In this document: one piece after another, positions 8,678-17,144 of the stretch
Layout: every line of letters starts with the position of its first letter
Numbering within the stretch: the stretch's first letter is position 1
Assembly (NCBI GenBank): GCA_947632035.1
Contig: CANRNR010000004.1
Location: 38,516-102,515 of the forward strand
DNA length: 64,000 nucleotides
Direction of reading: 5' to 3'
From: an uncultured Clostridia bacterium
GTDB lineage: Bacteria > Bacillota > Clostridia > TANB77 > CAG-508
Notes under the pieces: model-generated
The model's database searches: none
Told to the model about the DNA's origin: nothing
The model's input: the letters and a program-made list of their open reading frames with translations, nothing else
Made by a program: the position numbers and the translations under genes

Positions 8678-10720
8678 ATGGTAAAAGAATTTATATATAA
8701 GCACAGAGCGAAACTTATTATATCACTATTTGCCATGCTAATCTTATTTATAATAATTTTATCATTTATACACAATCAAACAGCAGATGGAAATGTTAGA
8801 ATATCTAGTGAATTTCCAGCAAGCTATAAACCATATATAGATGAATTAAAAAAGAACCATCCTAATTGGATTTTTAAAGCACTTTATACAAATTTAGACT
8901 GGAATTATGTGATAAGTCAAGAAAATATTTATGGAAAAAATTTAGTTCCAAAGTCGTATACAGATAGTTGGAAAAATACTAAAGTAGGTCAATATAATGT
9001 AGAAGTAGATAGTGGATGGGTTGATAGTTCTAAGCAAGCAGTAGAATATGCAATGGATCCACGCAATTTTTTAAATTATGTAAGAATTTTTCAATTTGAA
9101 GAATTATCATATGAGGCTAGTACAAATACAGTAGCAAACATAGAAAAAATATTATATGGTACAGAATTTTATCAAAAGATAGTTGAATATAAAACAGCTA
9201 GTGGAAAGAATGTTGTGATGAAGGAAAAGTATTCTGATTTGATTTTAAAAGCAGCGAAAACTTCTAAAGTAAGTGCATTCCATCTAGCATCACGTATTAA
9301 ACAAGAAGTAGGACCTTTTTTGTCACATAGTTCGATTAGTGGAACTGTAAAAGATTATGAAGGTTATTATAATTTTTATAATATAGGTGCAACAAGTTCT
9401 TCAGAACCAATGGGAGCAATTAAAAATGGACTTCAATATGCAAAAGATGGAAAAGGTGCAAATTTAAGCACAAGAAATAAATATTTAATACCTTGGAATA
9501 ATAAAGAAAAAGCAATCATAGGTGGAGCAATTTTTATTGGTTCTAGCTATATAAATTTAGGACAAAATACTATATATCTTCAAAAATTTCATGTAACAGA
9601 TACAAATAGTAGCGGAGAACTTTTTTGGCATCAATACATGACAAATGTGCTTGCACCATATAGCGAGTCTAATTTAATATATAACGGATATTCAAAAAGT
9701 GGAATGTTAAATTCTGATATTTCTTTTATCGTGCCAGTTTATGAAAATATGCCAGAACTTCCATGCATAAGCCCAGCTATTTCAAGTTCAGACTATACAG
9801 ATGATAATACAAAAGTAAAACCAAATGTCTCAGATGGTTTAAATGTAAGATCAGGTCCCAGTACATCTTATGAAATTTTAACAACAGTAACTTCTTCTGA
9901 AAAAATGACAAGAATAGCAAAAGGAAAACAGAAAGGAGAATTATGGGATAGAGTAAAATTAAGTAATGGTTTAGTAGGATATGTTTTTCAAAATTATTTG
10001 GATGAAGTTAAAGAGCCAGTTTATAACAAAGTAACAGGTCTTGAATTAAATACTGATGCAATTACTTTACAAGTAGGAGAAGAATATACAATAAAGGCCA
10101 TAGTAATTCCAGAAAATGCAAATAACAAAAAAATAAATTATAACTCCTCTAATTCGAATTTAGCTACAGTAAATCAAAATGGATTAATTGTAGCTTGTCA
10201 AGAAGGAAATGTAACAATAACTATTACAACAGAAGAAGGAGAGTTTTCAAAATCAATTTCATTAACAATAATACCTGCATTAAATGAAGGAAGTTTAAGA
10301 TTCAAAGAAAATTTACAAACTTTAGGAAATGAATTATTAGGAATAGAAGAAAAAACAACAGTAGAGCAATTATTGAAAAAAATAGAAACTAACTATCGAA
10401 TTGAAGTACAAAATAGTAGTGGTAAGATATTAACAAATAATGAGTATGTGGGAACAGGAAGCAAAATAAAAGTATTTGAAGGTGATAAACTTTTAATTGA
10501 GTATATTATAGTTCTTTATGGCGATTTAAATGGAGATGGAAAGATAAACAGCATTGATTTACTAGTATTACAAAGACACATTTTAGGAATAAAAGAATTT
10601 TCAGGAATATTTTTAAAAGCAGGGAATACAAATAAAAGCGGAAGGAAGCCATCTTCAACAGATTTACTAAGAATACAAAGACACATTTTAAACATTAAGA
10701 AAATTAATCAAGGGACTTAA
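8678..10720 (+). CDS. Secreted glucosaminidase with SH3, Big_2 and dockerin domains
   Basis: This 680-residue protein begins with a membrane or signal helix (about 12-32). A beta-N-acetylglucosaminidase-type domain follows (DPRNFLNYVRIFQFEEL near 127; probable catalytic glutamate Glu210 in IKQEVGPF). It continues with a bacterial SH3 domain (about 380-445), a Big_2 Ig-like domain (about 449-535), and a C-terminal dockerin module (about 614-675). The first dockerin repeat has a good calcium loop, DLNGDGKINSIDLL; the second (NTNKSGRKPSSTDLL) is degenerate. It probably trims cell-wall glycan and could dock to the cohesin-like protein encoded two genes upstream. The gene is 15 bases after the sortase gene. 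Confidence 0.85.
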   Translation: MVKEFIYKHRAKLIISLFAMLILFIIILSFIHNQTADGNVRISSEFPASYKPYIDELKKNHPNWIFKALYTNLDWNYVISQENIYGKNLVPKSYTDSWKNTKVGQYNVEVDSGWVDSSKQAVEYAMDPRNFLNYVRIFQFEELSYEASTNTVANIEKILYGTEFYQKIVEYKTASGKNVVMKEKYSDLILKAAKTSKVSAFHLASRIKQEVGPFLSHSSISGTVKDYEGYYNFYNIGATSSSEPMGAIKNGLQYAKDGKGANLSTRNKYLIPWNNKEKAIIGGAIFIGSSYINLGQNTIYLQKFHVTDTNSSGELFWHQYMTNVLAPYSESNLIYNGYSKSGMLNSDISFIVPVYENMPELPCISPAISSSDYTDDNTKVKPNVSDGLNVRSGPSTSYEILTTVTSSEKMTRIAKGKQKGELWDRVKLSNGLVGYVFQNYLDEVKEPVYNKVTGLELNTDAITLQVGEEYTIKAIVIPENANNKKINYNSSNSNLATVNQNGLIVACQEGNVTITITTEEGEFSKSISLTIIPALNEGSLRFKENLQTLGNELLGIEEKTTVEQLLKKIETNYRIEVQNSSGKILTNNEYVGTGSKIKVFEGDKLLIEYIIVLYGDLNGDGKINSIDLLVLQRHILGIKEFSGIFLKAGNTNKSGRKPSSTDLLRIQRHILNIKKINQGT

Positions 10721-10745
10721 GAAAAAATCATAAGTCCCTTTGATT
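10710..10745. terminator. Bidirectional terminator
   Basis: AAGGGACTTA pairs with TAAGTCCCTT. The hairpin overlaps the stop codon of the dockerin gene and sits between two converging genes, so it can serve both. Confidence 0.8.
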
Positions 10746-11476
10746 TAAAAACGTAATTTAATAATTGCATGTAAATTATTTCCGGCTTCATTTTTCATTA
10801 CAATAAAATGTTCATCATTTTCTTGCTTATAAAAAGAACATACTGTATTACCAAGTTTTGCAGCATTTTTATACATTATTTCAAATTCATTTGCTTCACC
10901 TAATTTATAAATAGTTTCAGGTAAAGTTTCATATGCATAATCTAAATAATATAAGTTATGCATATGTTCATTTACATCGATATCTCGCCTTAGAACTTTA
11001 AAAGTAAAATTAGGTAGATTATCTAAAACTGGTTGTTTTATTTTTGATATATCCTTTTCATTGAAAACACTTTTATCTTCACAATCATATAGATTAAGAA
11101 TATCATCTGTGATGCGTGAAATAGAATTACTTTTTATATCTATTAAAACCCATTTAGAACTTGCAATGCATAATAAATTTCCTAATTCATCATATATTTC
11201 AAAATCACGCAAAGTGCAAAAATGACTGCAAGCTCTAGCCCAAGTTTTTACAATTACATTTGAATTATAACTAACTCTTTTAAAAACTTTAACTTTCCAA
11301 TTAAGTAAAACCCAAGTAAGATTAGTTTGCTCAATTTGATTTATTCCAAGTCCAACCTTATTAGAATGAAAACAACCAATATTTTCTAATAAACTTAAAA
11401 TTCCATGATTAGAAAGAACGTTAGAAGAGCCAACATGTTCTAAATCTATCATATATTTTTTCTCTAAAATAGCCAT
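10745..11476 (-). CDS. Acyl-ACP thioesterase
   Basis: This 243-residue protein matches the FatA/FatB-type acyl-ACP thioesterase family, which releases free fatty acids from acyl carrier protein. It has two hotdog folds; the first includes WVLLNWKVKVFKRVSY. The second carries the typical motif DVNEHMHNLYYLDYAYETLP (residues about 164-183) with the expected Asn and His near the catalytic centre. Length fits bacterial members. It is alone on the minus strand, with an AAAGGATGAT ribosome binding site upstream. Confidence 0.9.
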   Translation of the reverse strand: MAILEKKYMIDLEHVGSSNVLSNHGILSLLENIGCFHSNKVGLGINQIEQTNLTWVLLNWKVKVFKRVSYNSNVIVKTWARACSHFCTLRDFEIYDELGNLLCIASSKWVLIDIKSNSISRITDDILNLYDCEDKSVFNEKDISKIKQPVLDNLPNFTFKVLRRDIDVNEHMHNLYYLDYAYETLPETIYKLGEANEFEIMYKNAAKLGNTVCSFYKQENDEHFIVMKNEAGNNLHAIIKLRF

Positions 11477-11656
11477 ATATAAATCATCCTTTTTATAATA
11501 ATTTTTTATAATTTAAGATTATATCAAAAAAATAAAAAAAAAATATTTTTTTATTAAAATTTGTGAAAAAATTGTGTAAAATATTTACAAAAAGGTAAAT
11601 CTATGCTTAAATAAAATTAAAATAAAACAAAAGCAAAAAAATTAGGAGTGAATAAA

Positions 11657-11875
11657 ATGAAAAATACAAAAGGAATAACCATAATTGCATTGACAATAAC
11701 CATTATAGTTCTTCTAATCTTGGCAGCAGTTACGATAAATGTTGCATTAGGAGAAAATGGTTTATTAACAGTAACTGAAAATTCAATTAAAAAAACGGAC
11801 AATGCTATAGATCGTCATCTTAATGACTTACAAGATTTAAAAAATGATATAAAAGACGATGTACTTGGTGATTAA
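11657..11875 (+). CDS. Small secreted protein with pilin-like N-terminus
   Basis: This 72-residue protein starts at the ATG at 11657, eight bases after AGGAG; a GTG at 11648 lies within that site. It begins TKGITIIALTITI and continues as one long hydrophobic helix, then a charged helical tail. The pattern resembles the class III signal of type IV pilins but has Ala in place of the conserved Glu5. The same N-terminus opens the next gene, 21 bases downstream. I infer that both are membrane-inserted or exported and form a pair. Function is unknown. Confidence 0.75.
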   Translation: MKNTKGITIIALTITIIVLLILAAVTINVALGENGLLTVTENSIKKTDNAIDRHLNDLQDLKNDIKDDVLGD

Positions 11876-11896
11876 AGAAAAAAATGGAGGTAACGA

Positions 11897-13213
11897 ATGA
11901 AAAGAAATTTTAAAAAATTTTTTTCAAGCAATGATAGGGCTATAACTATTATTGCCCTTGCAATTACAATTATTATCCTTATGATATTAGCAGGAGTTAG
12001 TATAACATTTGCTCTTGGAGAAAATGGAATAACTCAACTAGCACAAAATTCTGAAAATGAAATAAATGATATACTTGAAGGAAGTATTAAAGATATAGAA
12101 GATATAAAAAATGAAGTAAATGACTATACAAAGCCACCATCAGACAAAAAACCAACTACAATAAAAGAAGCTATAGATTCAGAATATAGATTTGAAGAAA
12201 CAACTACACTTATTGATGAAACTACTGATTTAACGATACCAGTTCCAGCAGGTTTTATAGTATTAGGAAATAAACATGACAATAAAGTAAAATATTCAAG
12301 TACTCCGAGTATAAATGATGGAATAGTAATAGCTGAAGCTAAAACTATAAGTACAAGTGGAAAAAGCGAAGGAAATGAATTTGTATGGGTACCAATTTAT
12401 AGTGATAAACCTGTATATTCAACTGAAAACGGAAAAAAAGTTGGGCAATTATATGATTTTAGTAAAGATTCAAGTGGAAATGTTTCTTCATCTAAAAGAT
12501 TATATGAAGAAGGTAATAGTTATCGTGAACCAGCAATAGTAGTTGGAGATGACAAAAAATCTTATGATGCAAATCAATCATATTATAAAACAATATTAGG
12601 ATTAAGTGGACCAGAAGCTTTTGAACAACAATTACAAAAAGAATTTGATGAAATGATAGAAAGTATAACTTATTATAAAGGATTTTATATAGGAAGATAT
12701 GAAACTGGTAATCTATCGGAAAAACTAGATACAATTCCTATAGTTGCAAAAGGAAGAATAGATATATCTAATGCAAATTGGTATTATATATATCAAAATA
12801 GTAAAAAAATATTAGGAACTAATAATGAATCTGCAAAAACTAGTATGATTTGGGGATGCCTATGGGATGCAACTCTAAACTGGTTCTTGAAAAGTTCAAG
12901 TAGTAGTGATGCAAAATATGTAGTAGATAGTGCTAATAAGGGAAATTACAAAGGTGCACAGATAGAAGGCGAAAGTGTTGCAATTGCTACTGGAACTAAT
13001 GAGGATTATGCTGTAAAAAATATATATGATATGGCTGGAAACATGAGAGAATTTGAACTTAGTGCTCATGATGCAAATGCTAGAACTTATCGAGGAGGAA
13101 GTTGTAGTAATGACGCGGATTCTTCACATTCAGCTGGTAGTAGAAGTTATACTCAACCAAGTAGCAAGAATATATATTATGGATCTAGAGCAATAATGTA
13201 TATAAAAAAATAA
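11897..13213 (+). CDS. Pilin-like N-terminus with FGE/C-type-lectin-like C-terminal domain
   Basis: The 438-residue protein has an N-terminal hydrophobic helix of the type AITIIALAITIIIL and then GENGI, like the preceding gene. The C-terminal half shows the formylglycine-generating-enzyme-like (C-type lectin) pattern: FYIGRYE, NIYDMAGNMREFE, TYRGGS, then a Ser/Tyr/Asn-rich segment ending GSRAIMYI. In this family the fold is often used for ligand binding rather than catalysis, including as the target of diversity-generating retroelements; no reverse transcriptase is present in this window. I infer a surface-exposed binding protein. It is 21 bases after its smaller partner. Confidence 0.78.
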   Translation: MKRNFKKFFSSNDRAITIIALAITIIILMILAGVSITFALGENGITQLAQNSENEINDILEGSIKDIEDIKNEVNDYTKPPSDKKPTTIKEAIDSEYRFEETTTLIDETTDLTIPVPAGFIVLGNKHDNKVKYSSTPSINDGIVIAEAKTISTSGKSEGNEFVWVPIYSDKPVYSTENGKKVGQLYDFSKDSSGNVSSSKRLYEEGNSYREPAIVVGDDKKSYDANQSYYKTILGLSGPEAFEQQLQKEFDEMIESITYYKGFYIGRYETGNLSEKLDTIPIVAKGRIDISNANWYYIYQNSKKILGTNNESAKTSMIWGCLWDATLNWFLKSSSSSDAKYVVDSANKGNYKGAQIEGESVAIATGTNEDYAVKNIYDMAGNMREFELSAHDANARTYRGGSCSNDADSSHSAGSRSYTQPSSKNIYYGSRAIMYIKK

Positions 13214-13328
13214 TAAAAAAATTGTGTTTAAGTGTAATTTTAACTATATATGAATTTGATATAATAAAATTTCTTATAACTCTTTTTTAAAAATATATTA
13301 AACAGTATTAAAGTATATTAGATAAAAT

Positions 13329-13362
13329 AGAGATGTCCTTTTTAAGAACATCTCTTAAATTT
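13329..13362 (+). terminator. Hairpin after the FGE-like gene
   Basis: AGAGATGT pairs with ACATCTCT. The T run is interrupted. The rest of the gap from 13214 to 13431 is AT-rich with nothing else that I can support. Confidence 0.55.
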
Positions 13363-13431
13363 TAAATATTTAATATACTAATAAAAAAATTAGATTTAAT
13401 AAGTAAGTTTAAAAAAGCATAAAAATAAAAC

Positions 13432-13460
13432 TTGCAGTATATAATTCTTAGTGTTATAAT
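13432..13460 (+). promoter_or_regulatory. Promoter of the LOG-family gene
   Basis: TTGCAG (13432-13437) and TATAAT (13455-13460) are spaced by 17 bases, about 45 bases before the start codon. Confidence 0.7.
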
Positions 13461-13507
13461 AATACCATTGTGTAACAAAAGCAAAGTTAGAAAGGATGAT
13501 TTAAATT

Positions 13508-14089
13508 ATGAAAATATGCGTATATGGAGCAGCAAGTAGTGAGATTTCTGAAGAATTTATTAAAACAGGAGAAGAATTAGGAAGAAAAATTGTAGAACAT
13601 GGACATAGTCTAGTGTTCGGTGGTGGCAGAAACGGAATGATGGGAGCTGTAGCAAGAGGAGTTTCAGAAAAAGGTGGATATATTTTAGGAATTTCACCTA
13701 AATTTTTTGTAGAAAATAATGCAGAAGTATCATTTATAAATTGTAGTGAATTTATTCATACAGAAACAATGAGAGAAAGAAAAAGATTATTAGACGAAAG
13801 TTCAGATGCTTTTATTGTTACTCCAGGTGGAATAGGAACTTTTGATGAATTTTTTGAGATATTAACATTAAAACAATTAGGAAGACATAATAAAGCTATT
13901 GTTATTTTTAATATTGATAATTATTTTGATAATATGATTAAAATGTTAAAAGTTTCTATTGAAAAGAATTTTATCACAACAGATTGTGTAGAACTATATA
14001 AAGTAACAAATAGCATAGATGAAACACTTTCATATATAGAAAGTTATGATCCAACAGATATAGATTTATCTAAAGTAAAAATAAGATAG
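13508..14089 (+). CDS. LOG-family nucleoside 5'-monophosphate phosphoribohydrolase
   Basis: This 193-residue protein has the two LOG motifs: GGGRNGMMGAVA near residue 37 and PGGIGTFDE at Pro106-Glu114. Family members (often mislabelled lysine decarboxylase) cleave the N-glycosidic bond of nucleoside monophosphates, as in cytokinin activation. The bacterial substrate is uncertain. Length is normal. It has its own promoter and a GAAAGGATG ribosome binding site. Confidence 0.9.
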   Translation: MKICVYGAASSEISEEFIKTGEELGRKIVEHGHSLVFGGGRNGMMGAVARGVSEKGGYILGISPKFFVENNAEVSFINCSEFIHTETMRERKRLLDESSDAFIVTPGGIGTFDEFFEILTLKQLGRHNKAIVIFNIDNYFDNMIKMLKVSIEKNFITTDCVELYKVTNSIDETLSYIESYDPTDIDLSKVKIR

Positions 14090-14096
14090 AAAACTG

Positions 14097-14125
14097 TTGA
14101 CATTTGTGCTATATTATGGTAAAAT
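14097..14125 (+). promoter_or_regulatory. Promoter of the L21-L27 operon
   Basis: A perfect -35 TTGACA (14097-14102) is followed after 17 bases by TAAAAT (14120-14125). Confidence 0.8.
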
Positions 14126-14127
14126 AC

Positions 14128-14230
14128 TTATCTGTAAGCCGCCTGAGTCGGGCAACTAAATATTGCTTTAAACAAGCAATTGCCTTGTTATTTATGCTTA
14201 GCGAGTATACAAATATAGGAGGTGTACTAA
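14128..14230 (+). promoter_or_regulatory. Probable ribosomal protein L21 leader
   Basis: The 5' untranslated region is GC-richer than its surroundings. It contains GTAAGCCGCCTGAGTCGGGC and a hairpin pairing TTGCTT with AAGCAA just before the rplU ribosome binding site (AGGAGGT). Its position and features fit the autoregulatory L21 leaders known in Firmicutes. A covariance search would be needed to confirm it. Confidence 0.6.
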
Positions 14231-14233
14231 GTA

Positions 14234-14704
14234 ATGTACGCAATAATTGAAAGCTGTGGAAAACAATACAAAGTATCAGAAGGAGATGTAGTATTCTTCG
14301 AAAAATTAGAAGCAGAAGAAGGAAAAAAAGTAACATTTGATAATGTTGTTCTAGTATCTGACGACAAAAAAGTAGAAGTAGGAGCTCCTTATGTAAAAAA
14401 TGTTAAAGTAGAAGGAAAAGTAGTTTCTCATGGTAAAGGTGAAAAAGTTCTAGTTTATAAATACAAAGCAAAAAAGAACTATAGAAGAACACAAGGCCAT
14501 AGACAACCATACACAAAAGTAGAAATTACAAAAATCAAAACAGCAGCAGATAAAGCTGAAGTAAAAGAAACTGCTGAAAAAACAGAATCAGTTAAAGCTG
14601 AAGCAAAAGAAGCATCAGCAAAGCCAGTAGCTAAAAAGACAGAAACAACTGCAAAAACAACAACTACTGCAAAAAAAACTACAACAACTAAGAAAGAAGC
14701 TTAA
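14234..14704 (+). CDS. rplU: Ribosomal protein L21 with Lys/Ala/Thr-rich tail
   Basis: This large-subunit protein is about 103 residues in most bacteria. Here the conserved part ([18 protein letters not shown] through [12 protein letters not shown], about residues 1-103) is followed by some 50 residues rich in Lys, Ala, Glu and Thr, ending in repeated [12 protein letters not shown] units. The tail is probably disordered and may extend over rRNA. The ribosome binding site AGGAGGT is at 14218. L27 follows after 74 bases with no gene in between. Confidence 0.97.
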   Translation: MYAIIESCGKQYKVSEGDVVFFEKLEAEEGKKVTFDNVVLVSDDKKVEVGAPYVKNVKVEGKVVSHGKGEKVLVYKYKAKKNYRRTQGHRQPYTKVEITKIKTAADKAEVKETAEKTESVKAEAKEASAKPVAKKTETTAKTTTTAKKTTTTKKEA

Positions 14705-14778
14705 TTTGAAAAATAATTATAAAAATTATATAGAGAGTTAAATTTCAAAAGCGTAATAATTGAAGGGAGTGAGAAAGC

Positions 14779-15051
14779 ATGGCTCATAAAAAAGGTCAAG
14801 GTAGCGTTAAGAACGGTAGAGATAGTGAATCAAAACGTTTAGGATTAAAAAGAGCAGATGGTCAAGTTGTTCCAGCTGGTAACATACTAGTTAGACAAAG
14901 AGGAACTAAAATTCATCCAGGAACTAATGTTGGAATTGGTAGTGATGACACTCTTTTTGCTAAGGTAACAGGTAAAGTTAAATTTGAAAGACTTGGCAGA
15001 GACAAAAAGAAAGTTAGTGTTTATCCAGTAGAGGAAAAAGCAAAAGTTTAA
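14779..15051 (+). CDS. rpmA: Ribosomal protein L27, no N-terminal extension
   Basis: The 90-residue protein begins directly with [16 protein letters not shown]. Most Firmicutes make L27 with a short N-terminal extension ending in FFAS, removed by the protease Prp, whose gene usually sits between rplU and rpmA. Both the extension and the prp gene are absent here. The mature N-terminus, which reaches the peptidyl transferase centre, is therefore made by direct initiation. The ribosome binding site is GAAGGGAGTG. Confidence 0.98.
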   Translation: MAHKKGQGSVKNGRDSESKRLGLKRADGQVVPAGNILVRQRGTKIHPGTNVGIGSDDTLFAKVTGKVKFERLGRDKKKVSVYPVEEKAKV

Positions 15052-15063
15052 AAAATAAATCAA

Positions 15064-15106
15064 AAAGGATGTGGGATATTTTGGAACCAGATCCTTTTTC
15101 TAATTT
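15064..15106 (+). terminator. Terminator after rpmA
   Basis: AAAAAGGAT pairs with ATCCTTTTT with internal bulges and is followed by T residues. The gap from 15107 to 15293 is AT-rich with no evident gene. Confidence 0.6.
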
Positions 15107-15266
15107 CTAAAATACTTGGGGAATAGAGTACATAAAAATTGTTTAAAAAATTAAAATATAGAAACAATAAAAGAAAAAGTTTAAGCTAGAAAAATCAATA
15201 ATAATAAAAAGAAAAGACTATGTAAAAGCAATAATAAAAAACAATAAATAAAATATAAAAGGTTAA

Positions 15267-16568
<1,302 letters not shown>

Positions 16569-16648
16569 AATAATTTAGTCTAAAATTAAACAAACTTGTG
16601 GATTGAAGCATAAAATTAAGTGTAGCTAAAAAATCTTTAAAATACTAC

Positions 16649-16677
16649 TTGAAAAGCAAAGTAAAATATGCTAAACT
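16649..16677 (+). promoter_or_regulatory. Probable promoter of the ileS T-box leader
   Basis: TTGAAA (16649-16654) and TAAACT (16672-16677) are separated by 17 bases. The -10 box is imperfect. Confidence 0.5.
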
Positions 16678-16734
16678 ATACAAGAAATAAAATACCAAAC
16701 AAAAAAAGCAATTATAAAGGACAACACAATATTT

Positions 16735-17055
16735 GCAAAAATCTATTAGAGAGCTGGGCGTATGGTGAAAGCTTGGCAGAAACTTGGTAATATTGTTATC
16801 ACCTTTTAGCTGTTTCTTTGAAAATAATAGTACAATTTAAGTAAAAGCTATAAAACATAATAGAAATATAATAAAAAACGACGTAGAGAATAGTAAAAAA
16901 AATAAAAGTAAAAGAAACCGTAGTGCCTGCGTTAAAGGAAAAGAGTGAAAAGAATTGATAATAAATTAAAATATATAATCGTATTCTTTTAAATTAGGTG
17001 GTACCGCGAACAAAAGCCATTTCGTCCTAAAATAAAGACGAAATGGCTTATTTTA
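16735..17055 (+). promoter_or_regulatory. T-box riboswitch controlling ileS
   Basis: The T-box sequence AGGTGGTACCGCG is at 16995-17007. Stem I shows the apical GGTGAAAGCTT element, then an isoleucine specifier ATC at 16798-16800, in the same position relative to that element as in the other two leaders. The terminator pairs AGCCATTTCGTC with GACGAAATGGCT at 17016-17050. Uncharged tRNA-Ile would promote read-through into ileS. Confidence 0.95.
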
Positions 17056-17144
17056 GATTAACAAAAAGTTAATCCATATATTTATCAAAGCTTATAATAA
17101 GAAATATAAGCTAAGAATGATAAATAAAAAAGGAGGAAATAAAA

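Noticed and set aside
12900..13213. A diversity-generating retroelement with variable repeat at the end of the FGE-like gene
   Set aside because: No reverse transcriptase, no template repeat and no accessory gene can be found in the window; only the fold is suggestive.
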